The notes under the pieces are model-generated. The model was not told the DNA's origin and did no database searches. It worked only from the letters and a program-made list of their open reading frames with translations. A DNA stretch of 64,000 nucleotides from Gymnothorax reevesii (taxonomy: Eukaryota; Chordata; Actinopteri; Anguilliformes; Muraenidae): NCBI GenBank assembly GCA_029721435.1, contig CM056574.1, positions 75,001,501-75,065,500 on the forward strand, read 5' to 3'. Below are positions 1 through 11,071 of the stretch, piece after piece. Each line of letters opens with the position of its first letter. The first letter of the stretch is position 1. Both the position numbers and the translations under genes were made by a program.

Positions 1-126
1 AATAATATTACTTTGCAATTTTCACGACGACTGACGTGTGGGCAAATTTTTGTGAGTTTTCGTGCATGGCAAAGCCCTCAAAAATGCGTTCTCGCAGCAG
101 AATAAAAAGAAGAAGAAGAAGAAGAA
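1..126 (+). repeat. Array unit, 3' end only (tail of the unit before A)
   Basis: It begins in the last part of a third monomer and runs through the conserved CTCGCAGCAGAATAAAAAG end into a GAA tract of six repeats (109-126). The matching sequence in copy 2 is at 26587-26744, where the tract has 17 repeats. Confidence 0.85.
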
Positions 127-316
127 TAATAAAAATCCCATCAAAAACAATAGGTTCCTCGCACCTTCGGTGCCAGGACCCGTTCCGGGCCCTGGCACCG
201 GTCGGTGCTCGGGCCCTAATAATAAAAATCCCATCAAAAACAATAGGTTCCTCGCACCTTCGGTGCCAGGACCCGTTCCGGGCCCTGGCACCAGTCGGTG
301 CTCGGGCCCTAATAAT
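127..316 (+). repeat. Hairpin linker, two tandem long modules
   Basis: Two copies of a 93-bp module (period measured from CCCATC at 137 and 230). Each starts AATAAAAATCCCATC and ends GGTGCTCGGGCCC. Each contains three potential stem-loops: GCACC/GGTGC around TTC, CCAGGACCCG/CGGGCCCTGG around TTC, and GCACC/GGTGC around GGTC. It joins a GAA tail to the next unit head. Confidence 0.85.
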
Positions 317-2910
317 TAAAGCTGCAAGCAGCGTTGAAAGGGCCCTCGCCCCCTTCGTGCACGTTGGGGTGGCAGCAAGATCTTGATGGGTGCAGGTGTC
401 CATTCACAGCCAATGGACACTGCTGGACTGCATACAATGTGGTTTCCTGATGGGAGTGCAAAAATTTTCTGGAGGGCGCTATGATACCATTTTGACTTGC
501 CTGTGCAGAAAATCTACATCACAGTAATCGTAATACGGGGCTCCATGAGTGTTTCGATTTTTGTAAATTTTCCAGCATGTTTAGACTTTCAAAAGAGCAA
601 TTCTTTTATAAATATTATTGGGGGCGCTATAGAGCCATTATGCCCCATTTAGTGCCAATTGATCGATGTATTGAAGAGAATAAGACAGTTCTAATTTTTG
701 GATGGTTTTGCAAGTTTTGGAGCATTCTAAGGCCTTAAAACGTGTGTTCGTAAAATTTGGAAAAACGCAGGAAATAGCTCATAGCTCTCTTCCTGTTTGG
801 CAAAAAAATTTCAAAAAATTAACAATTGCGGAGAATGACTAATGCAATGATCATACCAAATTTAATGAACTTTCAAGCACTTTTATCTGAACATGGCCAT
901 ATCTAGAGGGCGCTGTGGAGCCACCTGGCACCTCTCGATATAAAATAAGCATATATCTATACTTGGGCGGACAATTTTATCAAGCTTGGAAAGTTTCAGG
1001 CAAATCCCACAAAGTATGTGGAATTGAAAGCAACTTCCTGTTTCATGGCAGGACATCAAAATTCGCCGTGACGCCACGGATGCATCGTTCGATGAAATCA
1101 AAAATGCTTCGCAATTTAACGTCAGCAAGGTTTTTAGATATTAAATGCCAAATTTTAAATTGATCGGATAAAATCTCTAGGAGGAGTTCGTTAAAGTACG
1201 ACACCTGTGAATGGCAAAAAAATTTTTAAAAAGTTGCAATTTCAATTAAAAATGGCAGCCTTCCTGTTGAGTCTAGGTCATGGCACCAAGTGACTTTTTT
1301 GTAGGTCTCGGCATATTCCACATGTCTACCGAATTTCATACATGTGGGTTTACCGGGCTGCGAGGGCTGCTTATTTGAAATTTTCCAGGGGGCGCTATAA
1401 AGCCATTTTTGCCACGCCTATTTGTAAATTTTTTATCAGTGTAATAGGAATGATGGTCTTTAAAATTGTACAAAATTTTGTGAGTTTTTGAGCATGCTGA
1501 AACCCTCAAAAGGGTAATTCTTTTAAAAATCGTATTGGGGGCGCTATAGAGCCATGATGCCTCATTTACTGCCAATTTTTGTTTCAAATTGAAGACAATG
1601 TGACAAATAAAATTTTAGCTAAGTTTCGCAAGTTTTCGAGTATGCTAAGGCCTTCAAATGTGTGTTCATAAAATTTGGAATAACGCAGGAAATGACTCAT
1701 AGCTCACTTCCTGTTAGGCCGAAAAATTTTTAAAAAATCAGCACAGCCCAGAAAAACAAATGCAATGATCAGACCAAAATTTCATGAACATTCAAGCACT
1801 TTTATAACAACATGGCCGTGTCAAGAGGGCGCTGTAGAGCCACTTGACCACACCCACTCCAATATCAACATATAGGTATATTTGGAATTAGACTATCATT
1901 AAGCCTGTAAAGTTTCACGTAAATCTCCCAAAGCATATGCTCAAAAAAGCAACTTCCATTTTCATGGCGGAACATCGAAATTCGCCGCGACGCCACGGAT
2001 ACAAAGTTCGATGAATCCAAAAAAGCTTCGCAATTTAACATCGACAACGTCTTTCAGTGTCATATGCCAAATTTTAAGTTGATCAGATAAAATCTCTAGG
2101 AGGAGTTCGTTAAAGTACGATGCCTGTGAATTGCAAAAAATTTTAAAAAATTGCAAATTCAATTAAAAATGGCGGACTTCCTGTTAAGTCTAGGTCATGG
2201 CACCAAGAGACTTTTTTTTAGGTTTTGGCATAGTACATATGTCTACCGAATTTGGAACATGTAGATTAAACACGCTGCGAGGGCTGCTTCATTGAAATTT
2301 TCTAGGTGGCGCTGTAATGCAATTTTGCCACATTTTTCTTCAAACTTTATATCCTAGTAAATAGTATGACCAGCTTAACAGGTCTGCAAAGTTTTTTGAG
2401 TTTTCGAGCATGCTGAAGTCCTCAAAAATGCAATTATGTATTAGGGGGCGCTATAGAGTTACCATGTCAAACCCAGTGCCAAATGAGATATCAAATCAAA
2501 GTATTTAATATTTTTAGTCTATGAGCCAAGTTTGGTGAATTTTCGAGCATAATAAGGCCATCAAAAATGTGTTCGTAAAATCTGAAAAAACGCAGGAAAT
2601 GGCTCATAGCTCACTTCCTGTGCGGCAAAAAAATTTCAAAAAAATTTACAAAAAAATTTATGATGACTTCTATGACCCTATCAAATTTCGTGAGAATCCG
2701 AGCAAGTGCGTTCCAAAATGGACACGTGTTTGGTGGCGCTATAGAGCCACCTGGGCATGTCTAAGCACAAAAATAGTAATACTTTGCAATTTTCACCACG
2801 ACTGACCTGTGGGCAAATTTTTGTGAGTTTTCGTGCATGGCAAAGCCCTCAAAAATGCGTTCTCGCAGCAGAATAAAAAGAAGAAGAAGAAGAAGAAGAA
2901 GAAGAAGAAG
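317..2910 (+). repeat. Array unit A, three monomers
   Basis: The head TTAAAGCTGCAAGCAGCG is at 316-333. Nine GGCGCT boxes (near 471, 629, 908; 1390, 1538, 1828; 2308, 2450, 2735) define three monomers of about 915 bp. A shared block, CTCTAGGAGGAGTTCGTTAA, marks each monomer internally (near 1178 and 2096). The tail is a GAA tract of 11 repeats (2878-2910). No reading frame is kept across monomers. Family name not recognised; a non-autonomous element with a microsatellite tail is the simplest description. Confidence 0.88.
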
Positions 2911-3002
2911 AATAAAAATCCCATCAAAAACAATAGGTTCCTCGCACCTTCGGTGCCAGGACCCGTTCCGGGCCCTGGCACCGGTCGGTGCTCGGGCCCT
3001 AA
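2911..3002 (+). repeat. Hairpin linker, one long module
   Basis: A single 93-bp-type module between the GAA tail of unit A and the head of unit B. It ends GGTGCTCGGGCCC immediately before the TAATTAAAGC joint. Confidence 0.85.
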
Positions 3003-5576
3003 TTAAAGCTGCAAGCAGCGTTGAAAGGGCCCTCGCCCCCCTCGTGCACGTTGGGGTGGCAGCAAGATCTTGATGGGTGCAGGTGTCCATTAAGAGCCAT
3101 TGGGCACTGCTAGACTGTGTGCATTGTGGTTTCCTGAGGGGAGTGCAAAAATTTTCTAGAGGGCGCTACGATACCATTTTGACATGCCTGTGTGCAAAAT
3201 CTACAACAAGGTAATCGTAATGTCAGGCTCCATGAGTTTGTTGATTTTTGTAAATTTTCCAATATGTTTAGACGATCAAAGAGGCAATACTTTTAAATAT
3301 CTGACTGGGGGCGCTATTGAGCCATTATGCTGTATTTAATGCCAATTGATGGATGACATTGAAGAGAATAAGACATTTATAATGTTTGCTAGGTTTTTTA
3401 AGGTTTGGAGCATTCTAAGGCCTGAAAACATGAGTTCGTAAAATTTGGAAAAACGCAGGAAATAGCTCATAGCTCACTTCCTGTTTATGCAATAATTAAA
3501 AAAAAATTAACCATCACCCAGAATGACTAATGCAATGATCACCCCAAATTTCATGAACATTCAAGCACTTTTAACTTAACATGGCCGTATCTAGAGGGCG
3601 TCGTGGAGCCACCTGGCCACTCCCTATCTAATATTAGCATATAGTTATACTTTGGAGGAAAATATTATCAAGCTTGGAAACTTTCAGGCAAATCGAACTA
3701 AGTATGTGGGAGTAAAAGCAATTTCCTGTTTCATGGCGGGACATCAAAATTCGCCGCGACGCCACGGATACACCGTTGCATCAATCCAAAAAAGCTTCGC
3801 AATTTAACATCAGCAAGGTCTTTGGATATTACTTGCCAAATATTAAGTTGATCGGATAAAATCTCTAGGAGGAGTTCGTTAAAGTACAACGCCTGTGAAT
3901 GGCAAAAAATCTAAAAAAGTTGCAATTTCAATTAAAAATGGCGGACTTCCTGTTGGGTCTAGATCATGGCACCAAGAGACTTTGTTTTAGGTCTCAGGAA
4001 ATTCCACATGTCCACCGAAGTTCATACATGCAGGTCAACCACGGTGCGAGGGCTACTTTTTTGAAATTTTCCAGGGGGCGCTATAATGCCATTTTTGCCA
4101 CGCCAATATGTAAATTTTTATCAGTGTAATAGGAATGATGGTCTTTAGAATTGTACAAAATTTTGTGAGTTTTTGAGCATGCTGAGACCCTCAAAAAGGC
4201 AATTATTTGAAAAATCTGATTGGGGGCGCTATAGAGCCATAATGCCTCATTTAACCAATTATTGTCTCAAATTGAAGACAATTGGACAAATATAATTTTT
4301 GCAAAGTTTTACAAGTTTTCAAGTATGCTAAAGCCTTCAAATGTGCGTTCGTAAAATTTGGAATAACGCAGGAAATGGCTCATAGCGCACTTCCTGTTTG
4401 GCCGAAAAATTTCAAAAAAATAATTATAGCCCAAAAAAGCCAATGCAACGATCAGACCAAATTTCATGAACATTCAAGCACTTTTATATCAACATGGTCG
4501 TGTGAAGAGGGCGCTGTGGAGCCACCTGACCACACCCAATGCAATATCAACATATAGTTATATTTGAAAGTAGACTACTATTAAGCCTGTAAAGTTTCAC
4601 GCAAATCTCACAAAGCATGTGCTCATAAAAGCAACTTCCATTTTCATGGCGGAACATCGAAATTCGCCGCAACGCCACGGACACAATTTTCAATGAATCC
4701 AAAAAAGCTTCGCAATTTAACATGAAGAATGTCTTTAGATGGCCTGTGCCAAATTTTTAGTTGATCGGATAAAATCTCTAGGAGGAGTTCGTTCAAGTAC
4801 GACGCCTGTGAATGACAAAAAATTAAAAAAAGTTGCAAATTCAATTAAAAATGGCGGACTTCCTGTTGAGTCTAGGTCATGGCACCAAGAGACTTTTTTT
4901 TAGGTCTTGGCATAGTACACATGTCCACCGAATTTTGTACATGTATGTTAAACACCCTGCGAGGGCTGCTTAATTGAAATATTCTAGGTGGCGCTGTAAT
5001 GCAATCTTGCCACATCCATCTGTAAACCTCATAGCCTAGTGAAAGGTATGATCGGCTTAATATCGTTGCAAAGTTACGTGAGTTTTCGAGCATGCTGAGG
5101 CCCTCAAAAATGCAATTATGTATTAGGGGGCGCTATAGAGCCACCATGTCACACTTAGTGCCAAATGAGATATCGAATCAAAGAACTTAATATTTTTAGT
5201 TTATGAGCCAAGTTTGGTGAGTTTTCGAGTATGATAAGGCCCTCAAAAATGTGTTTGTAAAATCTGAAAAAACGCAGGAAATGGCTCGTAGCTCACTTCC
5301 TGTGCGGCAAAAAAATTTCAAAAAAATTAACAAAAAAATTTATCGTGACTGCTATGGCCCAATCGAATTTCGTGAGAATCCGAGCAAGTGCGTTCCAAAA
5401 TGGCCTCGTGTTTGGTGGCGCTATAGAGCCACCTAGGCATGTCTTAGCACAAAAATTGTAATATTTTGCAATTTTCACTACGACTGACGTGTGGGCAAAT
5501 TTTTGTGAGTTTTTGTGCATGGCAAAGCCCTCAAAAATGCGTTCTCGTAGCAGAATGAGAAGAAGAAGAAGAAGAA
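3003..5576 (+). repeat. Array unit B, three monomers
   Basis: Head at 3003. Boxes lie near 3163, 3310, 3596, 4078, 4227, 4509, 4990, 5130 and 5418, giving the same three-by-three layout as A. The third box has mutated to GGGCGTCGTGGAGCC. The tail is GAGAAG followed by a GAA run of about six repeats and joins the next head without a linker. Confidence 0.88.
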
Positions 5577-6392
5577 TTAAAGCTGCAAGCAGCGTTGAAA
5601 GGGCCCTCGCCCCCCTCGTGCACGTTGGGGTGGCAGCAAGATCTTGATGGGTGCAGGTGTCCATTAAGAGCCATTGGGCACTGCTAGACTGTGTGCATTG
5701 TGGTTTCCTGAGGGGAGTGCAAAAACTTTCTAGAGGGCGCTACGATACCATTTTGACATGCCTGTGTGCAAAATCTACAACAAGGTAATCGTAATGTCAG
5801 GCTCCATGAGTGTGTTGATTTTTGTAAACTTTCCAATATGTTTAGACGATCAAAGAGGCAATACTTTTAAATATCTGACTGGGGGCGCTATTGAGCCATT
5901 ATGCCATATTTAATGCCAATTGATGGATGACATTGTCGAGAATAAGACATTTATAATGTTTGCTAGGTTTTTTAAGGTTTGGAGCATTCTAAGGCCTGAA
6001 AACATGAGTTCGTAAAATTTGGAAAAACGCAGGAAATAGCTCATAGCTCACTTCCTGTGTGGCAAAAAACTTTCAAAAAAATTGACAAAAAAATTTATGA
6101 TGACTACTATGACCCTATCGAATTTCGTGAGAATCGGAGCAAGTGCGTTCCAAAATGGACGCGTGTTTGGTGGCGCTATAGAGCCACTGGGGCATGTCCA
6201 AGCACAAAAATAATAATACTTTGCAATTTTCACCACGACTGACGTGTCGGCAAATTTTTGTGAGTTTTCGTGCATGGCAAAGCCCTCAAAAATGCGTTCT
6301 CGCAGCAGAATAAAAAGAAGAAGAAGAAGAAGAAGAAGAAGAAGAAGAAGAAGAAGAAGAAGAAGAAGAAGAAGAAGAAGAAGAAGAAGAAG
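5577..6392 (+). repeat. Array unit C, single-monomer chimera
   Basis: The first part (head to about 6050) is nearly identical to the first monomer of unit B. From the shared block around AACGCAGGAAATAGCTCATA (about 6026-6060) it continues as the end of a third monomer. Only three boxes remain (near 5737, 5883, 6172). About 1.75 kb is missing relative to a standard unit, as expected from homologous exchange between monomers 1 and 3. The tail is the longest GAA tract seen (26 repeats, 6315-6392). Confidence 0.87.
6315..6392 (+). repeat. (GAA)26 microsatellite
   Basis: 26 uninterrupted GAA repeats at the tail of unit C. The same site in copy 2 (32943-32972) has 10 repeats. Pure GAA/TTC runs of this length can form triplex DNA. 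Confidence 0.97.
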
Positions 6393-6487
6393 AATAATAA
6401 AAATCCCATCAAAAACAATAGGTTCCTCGCACCTTCGGTGCCAGGACCCGTTCCGGGCCCTGGCACCGGTCGGTGCTCGGGCCCTAA
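6393..6487 (+). repeat. Hairpin linker, one long module
   Basis: Same long module as at 2911, with an extra AATAAT at its left edge. With the following head it forms a 52-bp nested dyad (6472-6523). Confidence 0.85.
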
Positions 6488-6523
6488 TTAAAGCTGCAAG
6501 CAGCGTTGAAGGGCCCTCGCACC
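6472..6523. other. Symmetric cruciform-forming unit junction
   Basis: Left arm GGTGCTCGGGCCC (6472-6484) and right arm GGGCCCTCGCACC (6511-6523) pair at 11 of 13 positions. The head hairpin GCTGCAAGCAGC sits between them with spacers of 8 and 6 nt. The arms belong to different modules (linker and unit), so the symmetry arises only at the junction. Confidence 0.75.
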
Positions 6524-9060
6524 CCTCTTGCACGTTGGGGAGGCTGCAAAATCTTGCTGGGTGCAAGTGTGCATTCACAGCCATTGGACACAGCTAGACT
6601 GTGAACAATGTGGTTTCCTGCGGAGAGTGCAAAAATTGTCTGGAGGGGCGCTTTGATATCATTTTGACATGCCCGTGCGCAAAATCTCCAGCATAGTAAT
6701 TGTAATACCAGGGTCCTTGAGCTTGTTGATTGTTGTAAATTTTCCAGCATGTTTAGACTTTCAAAAGAGCAATTCTTTTATAAATATTATTGGGGGCGCT
6801 ATAGAACCATTATGGCCCATTTAGTGCCAATTAATGGATGTATTGAAGAAAAAAAGACAGTTCTAATTTTTGCAAGGTTTTGCAAGTTTTGGAGCATTCT
6901 AAGGCCTTAAAACGTGTGTTCGTAAAATTTGGAAAAACGCAAGAAATAACTCATAGCTCACTTCCTGTTTGGCAAAAAAATTTCAAAAAATTCAGAATTG
7001 CGGGGAATGACTAACGCAATGATCACTCCAAATTTCATGAACGTTCAAGCACTTTTTTCTGAACATGGCCATATCTAGAGGGCGCTGTGGAGCCACCTGG
7101 AACCTCTCTATCTAAAATTAGCATATATCTGTACTTGGGCGGACAATTTTATCAAGGTTGGAAAGTTTCAGGCAAATCCCACAAAGTATGTGGAAGTGAA
7201 AGTAACTTCCTGTTTCACGGCAGGACATCAAAATTCGCCGTGACGCCACGGATGCATCGTTCGATGAAATCAAAAAAGCTTCGCAATTTAACATAAGCAA
7301 GGCCTTTCCATTTTACATGCCAAATTTTAAGGTGATCGGATAAAATCTCTAGGAGGAGTTCGTTAAAGTATGACACCTGTGAATGGCAAAAAATCCAAAA
7401 AATTTGCAATTTCAATTAAAAATGGCGGACTTCCTGTTGAGTCTAGGTCATGGCACCAAGTGACTTTTTTTTAGGTCTTGTCATATTTCACATCTCTACC
7501 GAATTTCATACATGTAGGTTTACCGGGCTGCGCGGGCTGCTTATTTGAAATTTTACAGGGGGCGCTATAATGAAATTTTTGCCATGCCAATATGTAAGCT
7601 TTTTATCAGAGTATTATAAATAAGGGTCTTTATATATTTACAAAATTTTGTGAGTTTTCGAACATGCTAAGACCCTCAAAAGGGTAATTCTTTAAAAAAT
7701 CTGATTGGGGGCGCTCTTGAGCCATTATGCCACATTAGGCTCCAGTTGATGGATGACAGCAAAGAGAATAAGAAAATTATAATTTGTGCAAGGTTTGGAA
7801 AGCATTGGAGTATTTAAAGGCTTTCACCCGTGCGTTCGTAAAATTTGGAAAAACGCAGGAAATAGCTCATAACTCACTTCCTGTTTGGCCAAAAAATTAG
7901 TCCTTGCCTGCAATGACAAATGCAATGATCACACCTAATTTCATGAACATTCAAGCACTTTTATTTTAACATGGACGTATCTAGAGGGCGCTGTGGAGCC
8001 ACCTGGCCACTCCCGATCTAATATTAGCATATATTTATACTTCGAGGGACAATTTAATCAAGCCTGTGAAGTTTTGTGCATTTTTCACAAAGCATGTGCG
8101 CGTAAAACCAACTTCCTGTTTCATGGCGGAACGTCGAAATTCGCCGCAACGCCACGGGTACAAAGTTGAATGAATCCAAAAAAGCTTCGCAATTTAACAT
8201 TGACAAGGTCTTTAGATGTCATTTGCGAAATTTTAAGTTGATACGATAAAATCTCTAGGAGGAGTTTGTTTAAGTACGACACCTGTGAATGGCAAAAAAG
8301 AAAAAAAATTTGCAAATTCAATTAAATATGGCGGACTTCCTGTTGAGTCTAGGTCATGGCACCAAGAGACTTTTTTGTAGGGTTTGGCACAGTACACATG
8401 TCCACCGAATTTCGTACATGTAGGTTGAACACGCTGCGAGGGCTGCTTCATTGAAATTTTCTAGGTGGCGCTGTAATGCAATTTTGCCACATCCATCTGT
8501 AAATTCTATATTCAAGTACAGACTATGACCAGCTTAATATGTTCGCAAAGTTTCGTGAGTTTTCGAGCATGCTGATGCTTTCAAAAATGAAAATATGCGT
8601 GAGGGGGCGCTATAGAGCCACCATGTCATATCCACTGCCAAATGAGATATCGAATGAAAGAACTTAATATTTCTGGTCTATGAGCCAAGTTTGAAGAGTT
8701 TTCGAGTATGATAAAACCCTCAAAAATGTGTTCGTAAAATCTGAAAAAACGCAGGAAATGGCTCATAGCTCACTTCCTGTGAGGCAAAAAATTTTCAAAA
8801 AAATTTACAAAAAAATTTATGATGACACCTATGACTCAATGAAATTTCGTGAGAATCCGAGCAAGTGCGTTCCAAAATGGCCGCGTGTTTGGTGGCGCTA
8901 TAGAGCCACCGGGGCATGTCCAAGCACAAAACTAATAATAGTTTGCAATTTTCACGACGACTGACGTGTCAGCAAATTTTTGTGAGTTTTCGTGCATGGC
9001 AAAGCCCTCAAAAATGCGTTCTCGCAGCAGAATAAAAAGAAGAAGAAGAAGAAGAAGAAG
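6488..9060 (+). repeat. Array unit D, three monomers
   Basis: Head at 6488. Boxes lie near 6650, 6793, 7081, 7561, 7706, 7986, 8466, 8603 and 8890. At about 7897 the copy-1 unit lacks a 10-bp TTTCAAAAAA present in copy 2. The tail is (GAA)8 in copy 1 and (GAA)11 in copy 2. Confidence 0.88.
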
Positions 9061-9230
9061 AAAAATCCCATCAAAAACAATAGGTTCCTCGCACCGGTCG
9101 GTGCTCGGGCCCTAATAAAAATCCCATCAAAAACAATAGGTTCCTCGCACCGGTCGGTGCTCGGGCCCTAATAATTAAAATCCCATCAAAAACAATCGGT
9201 TCCTCGCACCGGTCAGTGCTCGGGCCCTAA
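9061..9230 (+). repeat. Hairpin linker, three tandem short modules
   Basis: Three modules of about 57-60 bp. Each keeps CCCATCAAAAACAAT, CCTCGCACC and GGTGCTCGGGCCC (GTGCTCGGGCCC in the third) but lacks the central CCAGGACCCG/CGGGCCCTGG hairpin of the long form. The loss is the same in all three, so a short founder module was amplified. Confidence 0.85.
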
Positions 9231-10704
9231 TTAAAGCTGCAAGCAGCGTTGAAAGGGCCCTCGCACTCCTCGTGCACGTTGGGGTGGTGGCGAGATGTGA
9301 CTGGTCAAATTCACCCGTCAACAGCCACTGGACACTGGTAGACTGCACACAATATGTTTTCCTGAGTGGAGTGCAAAAACATTCCTGAAATCAATAGGTG
9401 GAGCATCTAAAAGTATAACACCTGTTCATGAAAAAAAATAGAAATTTTAATTCAAAATAATGCACTTCCTGTTGGGTTTGGGTAACAGCACTATTTGATT
9501 TTTTTACAAGTCTTGGCACGTTTCATGTTTCCACCAAATTTTGTTCATGTTGGTTAACTGAACTCTGAGAACCTTTTTGCTGAAAATTTCTCGAGGGTGC
9601 AATGATACCACATTGAAATACCTGTGTGCAAAACCTCTCAGAGTGATCTTAATACCAGGCTCCACAAATATGTTGATTTCTGTAAATTTTCAATCATGTT
9701 GAGACCCTCAAAAGGGCAATTCTTTTGCAAAAATAACTAGGGGGCGCTATAGAGCCATTGTGGCACATTAAGTGCCAATTGGGACATCAAGCTGAAGATC
9801 ATAAGACACTGACATTTTGTGCAATATTTTGCAAGTTTTGGATGATCGAAAGGCCTTTAAATGTGTGTTCGTAAAATTTGGAAAAACGCAGGAAATGGCT
9901 CATAGCTCTCTTCCTGTTTGGCCAAAAAATTTCAAAAAAATAACCATAACTCATCATGACAAATGCAATGATCTGACCAAATTTCATGAACATTCAAGCA
10001 CTTTTTTCTGAACATAGTCGTGTCTAGAGGGCGCTGTGGAGTCTATTGGCCACTCCCGATGTAATATTAGCATATACTTATACTTGGGAGCACAATTTTA
10101 TCAAGCTTGGAAAGTTTCAGGCAAATCCCACGAAGTATGTGGGAGTAAAATCAACTTCCTGTTTCATGGCAGGACCTCGAAATTCGCCGCAATGCCACGG
10201 ATACATCGTTAAATAAATCCAAAAAAGCTTCGCAATTTAACATCGGCAACGTCTTGAGATATTATTCACCAAATTTCAAGTTGATCAGATAAAATCTCTA
10301 GAAGGAGTTTGTTAAAGTACGTCACCTGCAAATGGCGAAAAATCTAAAAAACTTGAAATTTCAATTAAAAATGGCGAACTTCCTGTTTGGTCTAGGTCAT
10401 GGCACCAAGTGACTTTTTTTGAGGTCTCAGGATATTTCACATGTCCACCGAATTTCATACATGCAGGTCAACCACGATGAGAGGGCTGCTTATTTGAAAT
10501 TTTCCAGGGGGCGCTATAATGCCATTTTTCCCAACTCTATATGTATTTTTTTATCAGTGTAATTGGAATGATGGTTTTTAGAATAATACAAAATTGTGAG
10601 TTTTTGAGCATGTTGAGACCCTCAAAAGGGCAATTTTTTAAAAATCTGATTGGGGGCGCTATACAGCCATTATGCCACGTTTACTGCCAATTTCTGTCTC
10701 AAAT

Positions 10705-10709
10705 TAAAG
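10705..10709. other. Target site duplication, left (TAAAG)
   Basis: TAAAG directly before the LTR start. The same five bases follow its end at 11872-11876. Uninterrupted unit F has TGAAG at this position. Confidence 0.85.
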
Positions 10710-10766
10710 TGTGAGGTTTTACGAAATGAACCAAGAGCAAACACCAGTAAAATGCAAAAAGGAGGC

Positions 10767-10772
10767 TTTATT
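10767..10772 (-). terminator. LTR polyadenylation signal AATAAA
   Basis: Minus-strand AATAAA near the 3' end of the solo LTR, placed as expected for the R/U5 region. Confidence 0.6.
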
Positions 10773-11063
10773 TCTGAGGGGGGAAACCCCCCAACAGAGC
10801 TGGCAACAGTACAATGTCCGCAATCCAAAATCAGAATCCAAAGGGCGAAATCCAGAGTCATACACAGGGCACCAATCACAAAAAATCGTAGTCAGACAAA
10901 AGAGGTCAAAAAACAAGAATGCGGCAAAAGTACAGGGAGTAGGCAAAGCTCGATATCAAAGACGGTCCAGTCAGAAAGATAAACACTGAGAGATCAAGGC
11001 GAGAAACGTGGCACGAGAAAACTAGGGAGAACGATCTGACAAGAGTGTGAAGCAAACCGACAT

Positions 11064-11071
11064 CTTATATA
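11064..11071 (-). promoter_or_regulatory. LTR TATA box
   Basis: Minus-strand TATATAAG followed by a start-site-like region, consistent with the U3 promoter of the LTR. The spacing to AATAAA implies an R region of roughly 250-300 bp. Confidence 0.55.

Noticed and set aside
127..316. tRNA or tRNA-derived SINE promoter in the linker
   Set aside because: GGTTCC resembles part of a B box, but no A box, anticodon arm or cloverleaf could be placed; the hairpins are better explained as simple inverted repeats.
8..403. Open frames across unit tails rich in Arg, Lys, Phe or Leu runs
   Set aside because: They translate the GAA/TTC tract in several frames on both strands. The frames do not persist when tract length changes and no domain is present.
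2569..2805. Recurring open frame beginning MFVKSEKTQEMAHSS, repeated in many units
   Set aside because: It recurs because the DNA recurs. Related monomers carry indels and stops in it, other frames and the opposite strand are equally open, and the boxes rather than codons are conserved.
317..2910. Helitron identity for the array unit
   Set aside because: The terminal hairpin is suggestive on the reverse strand, but the expected CTRR end and TC start are not found and insertion between A and T cannot be shown.
10650..10989. Two overlapping plus-strand open frames at the LTR edge
   Set aside because: They start in the array monomer or just inside the LTR and run against the LTR's own orientation. 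No retroviral domain is recognisable.
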